This document shows positions 1-7,000 of a DNA stretch of 19,448 nt, one piece after another. A program made the position numbers and the translations under genes. Position 1 is the first letter of the stretch. Each line of letters opens with the position of its first letter. The notes under the pieces were generated by a model, which was given only the letters and a program-made list of their open reading frames with translations, was not told where the DNA came from and made no database searches. This stretch comes from an uncultured Oxalobacteraceae bacterium (lineage in GTDB: Bacteria; Pseudomonadota; Gammaproteobacteria; Burkholderiales; Burkholderiaceae), in assembly GCA_946479255.1 (NCBI GenBank), contig CAMLFK010000073.1, positions 1 through 19,448 on the forward strand, read 5' to 3'.

Positions 1-18
1 CGCTACCAGCTTGTGAGC

Positions 19-64
19 CGTCATCCCCGCGCAGGGGAAACGCATGCGTTTCCCCCATAGCACG
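19..64 (-). repeat. REP-like palindrome, left member of pair 1
   Basis: On the minus strand this unit begins GTGCTATGGG and ends GCGGGGATGACGGC, the same borders as the units at 100-133, 9517-9547 and 18650-18683. Its middle is expanded by a perfect 22-bp palindrome at 34-55 (half-site GGGGAAACGCA), which is absent from the other copies. It faces the unit at 100-133 in inverted orientation. Such paired palindromes resemble REP/BIME elements, but membership of a named family is inference. Confidence 0.7.
34..55. repeat. Perfect 22-bp palindrome inside REP unit
   Basis: Both halves match exactly around the centre between 44 and 45 (half-site GGGGAAACGCA). It could form a strong hairpin. No T-run follows on either strand, so a classical intrinsic terminator is not supported. 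It might also be a protein-binding dyad. The role is unknown. Confidence 0.6.
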
Positions 65-99
65 TTTGCGCCTGCCGGCAGCCGTAACTCTACTCATCA

Positions 100-133
100 G
101 TGCTATGGGTCCCCGCCTGCGCGGGGATGACGG
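100..133 (+). repeat. REP-like palindrome, right member of pair 1, abutting fliR
   Basis: The unit has the border GTGCTATGGG, then a stem TCCCCGC (110-116), loop CTGC and stem GCGGGGA (121-127), then TGACGG. The GGGGA of the 3' arm (123-127) lies 9 nt before the fliR ATG and is the only good Shine-Dalgarno candidate, so the hairpin would mask it. The 136 bases before fliR contain no gene I can recognise. Confidence 0.75.
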
Positions 134-136
134 CCT

Positions 137-964
137 ATGATCCAACTCACCAGCGCCGAAATCAACACCTGGATGGCGGCCCTGCTGTGGCCCTTGACGC
201 GCATTCTCGGGCTGATCGCCGCCGCTCCCATCTTCGGTAACACCAGCGTCCCGGTCCCGGTCAAGGTCTCGCTCGGCGTGATCCTGGCCGCCATCATGGC
301 CCCCGCCATCCCCGCCCTGCCCGCCGCCGATCCGATGTCGATGGCCGGCTTCCTCATCCTGATCCAGGAATTGCTGATCGGCCTGGCCATGGGCTTCGCC
401 ATGCGCATCGTGTTCGCCGCCGTCGAGATGGCCGGCGAGATCAGCAGCCTGACCATGGGCCTGGGTTTCGCCAGCGTGTACGATCCGCAAACCCGCGGCC
501 GCTCGTCGGCCGTGAGCCAGTTCCTGGCCCTGATCGCCACCATGGCCTTCCTGGCGGTCAACGCCCATCTGGTCCTGCTCGAAGCGCTGGCGGAAAGTTT
601 TTACACTTTGCCAATCTCGGCCACACCGATGTCCAGCGCCGCACCTTACGAACTGGTCAACTGGGGCGGCCATATTTTCGCGGCCGGCTTGCAACTGTCC
701 TTGCCCATCGTTGCCGCGTTGTTAATTACCAACATTGCACTTGGCATCCTGACACGCGCCGCGCCCCAGCTCAATATTTTCGGTATCGGCTTCCCGGTCT
801 CGCTCGGTGTCGGCCTGCTGGTGATCAGCCTGACCCTGCCTTACCTGAGCCTGCCGATCCAAAACCTTGTCAATCAAGGCGTCGAAGCGGGCCGAAAACT
901 GGTGCGTAGTGGCGCGCAACGTACACCGCCGCCTACGCCAGCGCAACTTCCGGCGACAAACTGA
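137..964 (+). CDS. fliR: Flagellar biosynthetic protein FliR
   Basis: FliR is an integral membrane component of the flagellar type III export gate, where it assembles with FliP and FliQ at the base of the basal body and passes rod, hook and filament subunits. The 275-residue product has the usual family length. Six hydrophobic stretches are visible near residues 14-32, 41-60, 70-95, 128-150, 177-206 and 213-237. The block ALGILTRAAPQLNIFGIGFP (201-220) is the family hallmark shared with injectisome SctT. The ATG at 137 is chosen because it gives the normal N-terminus; its Shine-Dalgarno GGGGA lies inside a REP hairpin. FliQ and FliP would be expected upstream but lie outside the window. The C-terminal tail after residue 255 is Pro/Thr-rich and probably unconserved. 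The next gene starts 55 bp downstream on the same strand. Confidence 0.95.
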   Translation: MIQLTSAEINTWMAALLWPLTRILGLIAAAPIFGNTSVPVPVKVSLGVILAAIMAPAIPALPAADPMSMAGFLILIQELLIGLAMGFAMRIVFAAVEMAGEISSLTMGLGFASVYDPQTRGRSSAVSQFLALIATMAFLAVNAHLVLLEALAESFYTLPISATPMSSAAPYELVNWGGHIFAAGLQLSLPIVAALLITNIALGILTRAAPQLNIFGIGFPVSLGVGLLVISLTLPYLSLPIQNLVNQGVEAGRKLVRSGAQRTPPPTPAQLPATN

Positions 965-993
965 TTTCCATACGGCAAGTTCTTAGGTATCAT
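965..993 (+). promoter_or_regulatory. Possible sigma-70 promoter for the giant repeat gene
   Basis: TTTCCA (965-970) and TATCAT (988-993) are separated by 17 bp in the 55-bp gap between fliR and the giant gene. The -35 match is 4 of 6, and the -10 match is moderate. Start-site distance to the ATG at 1020 would be about 20 nt, and GGAGA at 1005-1009 can serve as ribosome-binding site. Read-through from fliR is an equally good possibility. Confidence 0.3.
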
Positions 994-1019
994 GGGGAAT
1001 TCCCGGAGAAGCCCCTGCA

Positions 1020-4000
1020 ATGACCTCGCCTGTCGCAAATTTGAGCACTTCGCAGCTTGCGGCGTTGACCACGTTGCAGATTGCTTCGCTCACGACCGAG
1101 GACTTCGCGGCCTTCAACACCGAGCAGATTGCGGTGCTCTCCACGCGCCAGATCGCCGTCATCTCCCTCGATGCGGTGGCGGTACTCTCCAGCGACCAGC
1201 TTGACGTTCTGACCACGGCTCAGCTGTTCGCGCTCACCAGCGCGCAGATCGGCGCACTCACCACCGACCAGGTGCCGATGCTGGGCACCGGCGACGTTCG
1301 CGCGCTCGCCACCAGCCAGCTGGCCGGCCTGCGCGCCGAACAGCTGGGCGCCTTCAGCACCGATCAACTGGCCGCGCTGCGCACTTCCCAGCTGGCATCG
1401 CTGCGCAGCACCCAGGTGCCCGGCCTGACCACCGAACAGATGGCCAGCCTGAGCACCACCCAGGTCAAGGTACTGTCCACCGGCGCGCTGGCGGCCCTGG
1501 CCGGCGAGCAGATGGCGGCCTTGCAGACCGATGCCATCGCCATCCTCAGCACCAGCCAGGTACGCGCGCTCGGCGCCGACCAGCTGGGTGGCATGACCAC
1601 CGAACAGATCACGGTGCTCAGCACCGCGCAGGTCAATGCGCTCAGCACGCGCGCCATCGCCGGCATCACCACCGAACAGATCGCCGCCCTGGAAACCCGC
1701 GACCTGAATGCGCTTTCCAGCACCCAGCTGCGCGCGCTCAGCGCCGAACAGGTACAGGCGCTCACCACCGGGCAGGCCGCAGCCCTGTCCACGCGCCTGA
1801 TCGCCGTGCTGTCCGACGTGCAGGTGGCCTCGCTCTCCACCGAACAGCTGGCCGCACTGAGCACGCTGACCCCGTTCTCGACCCAGCAGATGGCCGCGCT
1901 GACCGCCGAGCAGATCGCCACCATGGCGACCGCCGACGTGGCCGGTTTCACCAGCGTTCAGCTGCACGCCCTGAACGCCGACCAGCTGGCGGTGTTCAGT
2001 ACCGGGCAGATCGCGGCCATGAGCACCACCCAGCTGGCGCGCATGACCACCACCACGCTGGCGAACCTGACCGTCACCCAGATCGCCGCCATCGAAACGC
2101 GCGATATCGCGCGCATCAACAGCGCCCAGCTGGCGGTGCTGTCGGACGAACAGCTGCTGGCCTTGAGCACCGACCAGCTGCCGGCCCTGTCCGGCAGCGC
2201 GCTGGCAGGCCTGTCCGGCTACCAGATGACGGTGCTGACCACCAGCCAGCTGGCGGCGTTTGACAACCTGCTGCCATTTAGCCCGGCCCAGATCGCGTCG
2301 CTCACCGCCGGCCAGATCGGCGCGCTGGAAACCGCCGACGTGGCGCTCTTCACCAGCACCCAGCTGGCCGCGCTGAACGGCGAACAGCTGCTGGCCTTGA
2401 GCACCGAGCAGATGGTCGCGCTGACGACGCGCCAGATGGCCTTCCTGAACACCCTGATCCTGCCGGTCCTGTCGACCGCACAGGTCAGCGCGCTGGAGAC
2501 GCGCGATGTGGCGATGTTCAACTCGAATCAGGTCGCGGCACTGACGGTTGAACAGGTCATGGCCATGTCCACCGCGCAGATGCTGGCCTTGAGCACGGCC
2601 GCCTCCACCGGCCTCACGCTGGACCATATCGGCAACCTGCTCGATGCCCAGCTGGACGCCCTGCGCAGCCTGGCCGCCCTGAACACGCGCCAGGTCAATG
2701 CCTTCACCACCGCCCAGGTGGCGGCTTTGAGCGACGAAGACCTCGCCAGCTTGCGCACGGCGCAGGTGGGCGCCTTCAATGCCGAGCACCTGCAGGCCAT
2801 GAGCACCGCGCAGATCGCGCTGATGAACACCGCGCAGATCCGCGCGCTGTCGGCCAGCGCGCTGGCCACGCTCAGCACCCAACAGATCATCGCCATCGAG
2901 CTGGCCGACGTGGCCGCGCTCAGCACGCGCCAGATCGCTACCCTGGCGCTGGAGCAGATCGCCGCGTTCGACTCGGCCCAGCTCAATTCCCTGACCAGCA
3001 CCCAGCTGTCCGCGCTCACGCCCGACCAGGTGGCCTCGCTCACCAGCACCCAGATCGCCTCGCTGGCCACACTGGACGGCCTGACCACGCGCCAGATCGC
3101 CAGCCTGGCCACGCTGCAGATATCGACCTTGGGCACCGACGACATCAGCGCGCTGCTGGTGCGCCAGATCGGCGCGCTGCGGCCCTCGCAAGTGATCTCG
3201 CTCTCCACCGAACAGATCGCGGTCTTCACCACCGCCCAGATGCGCGGCCTGTCCACCGAGGCGCTGACGGCCTTGAGCACCGAGCAGATCGCCGCCGTCA
3301 CGCTCGATGGCATCGCCGCGCTCTCCACCGGCCAGATGGCCGCGCTGACCACCGAACAGCTGGCCGCCCTGACCGGCGCGCAATGGGGCGCGCTCACCAC
3401 CCAGGAAGTGAGCGCCCTCGCTACCGCCCAGCTGATCACGCTCGGACCGGCACAGCTGGCGGCACTGGCCACCCTCGATGGCCTCTCCACGCGCCAGATC
3501 GTGGCATTGAGCACCGAACAGGTCGCCACGCTCGGGACCGACGACATGGCGCTGCTGCACACCCGCCAAGTCGCCGCGCTCACCAGCCGCCAGGTCGCGG
3601 TCCTGTCCAGCGAACAGGTGCTCTCGCTGGGCAGCGCCCAGGTGCGCGCCCTCTCCACCGTGGCGCTGCGCGCGCTCGGCACCGATAACATCGCCGCCCT
3701 CGAACTGGACGACGTTGCCGGGCTGCGTACCATCCAGGTCGCCGCGCTCAGCACGCTGCAAGTGAGCGCTTTGAACACCGCGCAGATGGCGGCCCTGGAC
3801 ACTGCGCAGGCCGCCGCCTTTACCAGCGCCCAGCTGCGCGCGCTGGCCACCGAACAGCTGGCCGCCTTGAGCACCCTGGCGGGCCTGAACACCCGCCAGG
3901 TCGGCACCCTCACGACCGAGCAGCTGGCCAGCCTGCCGGCCGCCTCGCTCGCGACCTTGAACTCACGCCAGATGGCGGCGCTGACCAGCGTGCAGCTGGC

Positions 4001-7000
4001 CGCCTTCTCGCTTGAGCAGATCGTCGCCCTCACCAGCGTCCAGCTGGCTGCCATCGGGACCAGCGCGCTGCAGGGATTGAGCAGCGAGCAGCTTCCCGCC
4101 ATCGAGCTGGCCGACCTGGCCGCCATGCGCACCGCGCAGCTGGCCGCCATGCGCACCGCCCAGATCGAAGCGCTGACGGCCGAACAGCTGGCAAGCCTCG
4201 GCAGCCGGCAGGTCGCCGCGCTGACCACCGCGCAGATCGGCGTCTTCGATGCGGCCCGCTTCGCAGCGCTGGCCAGCATGGACATGCTCAATACGCGCCA
4301 GATCGCCGCGCTCAATACGTTCCAGATTTCGACGCTGGCGTTGGAAGAACTCGGTGAAATGCGCACCTCGCAAATCGCCCAGCTGCGCGCCGCACAGGTG
4401 CGCGCCTTGAGCACCGACCAGATCGTCGCGCTGACCACTGCCCAGGCCCGTGCCCTGTCCACGGCGGCCATCGCCGCGCTCACCACCGAACAACTGATCG
4501 AAGTGGAACTGGAAGACCTGGCTTCACTCAGCACGCGCCAGGTGGCGGCCTTGAGCACCGCCCAGATCGCGGCACTGACCACCAACCAGATCGGCGCCAT
4601 GACCAGCGCGCAGATCGGCGGCATGAGCGCCACCCAAAAGGCCGCGCTGTCGACCGAACAGGTGGCGGCGCTGAGCACCCTGGCCTCGTTCACCAGCACG
4701 CAGATCGCCGCGCTCACCACCGAGCAGGTCGGCAACCTGACCCTGGTCGCCCTTGCCAGCCTGCGCACCTCGCAGGTGGCGGCCTTCACCAGCGCCCAGG
4801 CGCTGGCATTGTCGACCAGCCAGATCGCGGCGCTGCTGAGCGCCCAGGTGCGCGCGCTCTCCACCGCTGCCCTGCGCGCGCTGTCGACCGGCCAGGTGGC
4901 GGCGCTTGAAAGCGCCGACTTCGCCGCACTGCGCACCAGCCAGCTGGCCGCGCTCAGCACCGAACAGGTGAGCGCGCTGACCGACAGCCAGCTGGGCACC
5001 CTGAACAACCTCACCATCGCCACCCTGGGCAGCGCCCAGATCAGCGCGCTCTCCAGCAGCCAGCTGGCCGCGCTGGTGTCCTTGACCGGCTTGACCACGC
5101 GCCAGGTCGCAGCCCTCAGCTCGGACCAGTTGTCCACGCTCGGCACCGACGACTTGCAGTCGCTGCGTACCAGCCAGGTCGCGGTACTGAACACCAGGCA
5201 GGTGGGCGGGCTCACCACCGACCAGATCGCGCTGCTGTCCACCAGCCAGATGCGCGCGCTGAACACGGCCGCGCTGCGAGCCCTCACGACCGAGCAGATC
5301 GTCGCCGTCTCGCTGGAAGCCATCGCCGCGCTGCGCACCACTCAGGTGGCGGCGCTGTCGACCGAGCAGATGAGCGCCCTGCTGACCAGCCAGCTGCATG
5401 TGTTCACCAGTTCCGGGATCAACGCCCTGTCGGCCGCGCAGATCGACGCGCTGTCGGACCAGCAGCTACTTGAACTCGGTTCCGTCGCCAGCTACAGCCC
5501 GGCCCAGATCGGCGGCCTGTCGGCCACGCGCATCGCGGCCATCACCCTGGGCGACCTGGCCCTGCTGACGCCCGCGCAGATCGGCGCGCTGACCAGCGTG
5601 CAAAGCCCGGCCCTCTCCACCGGCCAGATCATCGCCCTCACCAGCGCCCAGCTGGTGGCGCTGAACACCCGCGCGGTCGCCGCCTTGACCACCGAACAGA
5701 TCGCCGCCATCGAACTGGATGACATGGCGGCGCTGCGCACCAGTCAGCTGGCCAAGCTCGGCACCGAGCAGCTTGGCGCCGTCAGCGTCGACCAGCTGAT
5801 GGTGCTGAGCACGCGCCAGATCGCGGCGCTGACCAGCACCCAGGTGCGGATACTCGACAGCAGCCAGTTGCTGGCACTGTCCAGCAACCAGGTACGAGCG
5901 CTCAGCACGAGCGCGGTCGCGGCCCTCACGACAGATCAGGTCAGCCAGCTCGAACTGGACGACATCAACGGCCTGCGCACCAGCCAGGTGGCGGTGCTGT
6001 CTACCGCGCAGCTCGAAGCGCTCAGCACCACCCAGCTGGCCGCACTGTCGGCGTCTGGCGTGGCTGCGCTGTCGACGCGCCAGCTCGAAGCGCTCTCCAG
6101 CGACCAGTTCCTGGCGATTTCTTCACTGACCGCGCTCACGACCCGCCAGGTGGCCACGCTCTCGACCACGCAGCTGCAGGCGCTCAGCGTGGAGCACCTG
6201 GCCAGCCTGACCAGCATGCAGATCGCTTCGTTCAGCACCCGCCAGGCCGCGGCCTTGCTGACCACCCAGATCGCCGCCCTGCTGCCGGCCCAGGTCGCGG
6301 CAATGACCAGCAGCGCGCTGCGCGCGCTCAGCACCGAGCAGCTGGCTGCCGTCACACCTGAACATATCGCCGCGCTGCGCAGCGTGCAGGTCGCCGCCCT
6401 CAACACCGTGCAGATGGCCAGCCTGTCCATCGAGCAGAGCATGGCGCTTTCCACGCGCACGCTGCAGGCGCTGAACTCCGCGCAGATCGCAGTGCTCAGC
6501 AGCGACCAGCTGGCCGCGCTGACCGTGTCCGCCTTCACCACTACCCAGGTGTCGTCGCTCACCACCGGGCAGATCGGCCTGCTCGGTACCGGCACGCTGG
6601 CATTGCTGACCAGCGCACAGATCGGCGCGCTGCGCACCGCGCAAGCCACCGCGCTCAGCACCGACCAGATCGTCGCGCTGACCGGCGCACAGGTGCGCGC
6701 CCTGTCCACCGCGGTGCTGCGCGCACTCACCACCGACCAGCTGCTGGCCATCGAAGCCGAAGACATCGCGGCCATGAGCACCGCCCAGGTGGCGTCGCTG
6801 GGCACCGCGCAGATAAGCTTGCTGACGATCGACCAGACCGCGGCCTTGAGCTTGAGCACGCTGCGCGTGCTGGCGACGCGCCAGATCGCCGCCCTGACCA
6901 CGGACCAGCTGACACTGCTGAACCTGGGCGGCTTTACCAGCACCCAGATGCCCGGCTTTAGCACCAGCCAGCTGGCCAGCCTGAATGCCGAACGCCTGGC

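Noticed and set aside
20..133. Short palindromic repeats as a CRISPR array
   Set aside because: The units are in inverted pairs, not direct repeats with uniform spacers, and recur singly in distant intergenic gaps. No cas genes are present.
137..561. Minus-strand frame opposite fliR starting near 561
   Set aside because: It is a shadow of fliR and its C-terminus (HPRAGGDP) is the translated REP element. The + strand frame has clear FliR hallmarks.
974..1000. Sigma-28-like site before the giant gene (GCAAGTTC, 11 bp, GGGGAATT)
   Set aside because: The -10 box matches only 3 of 8 positions, so it gives no real support for FliA control of the giant gene.
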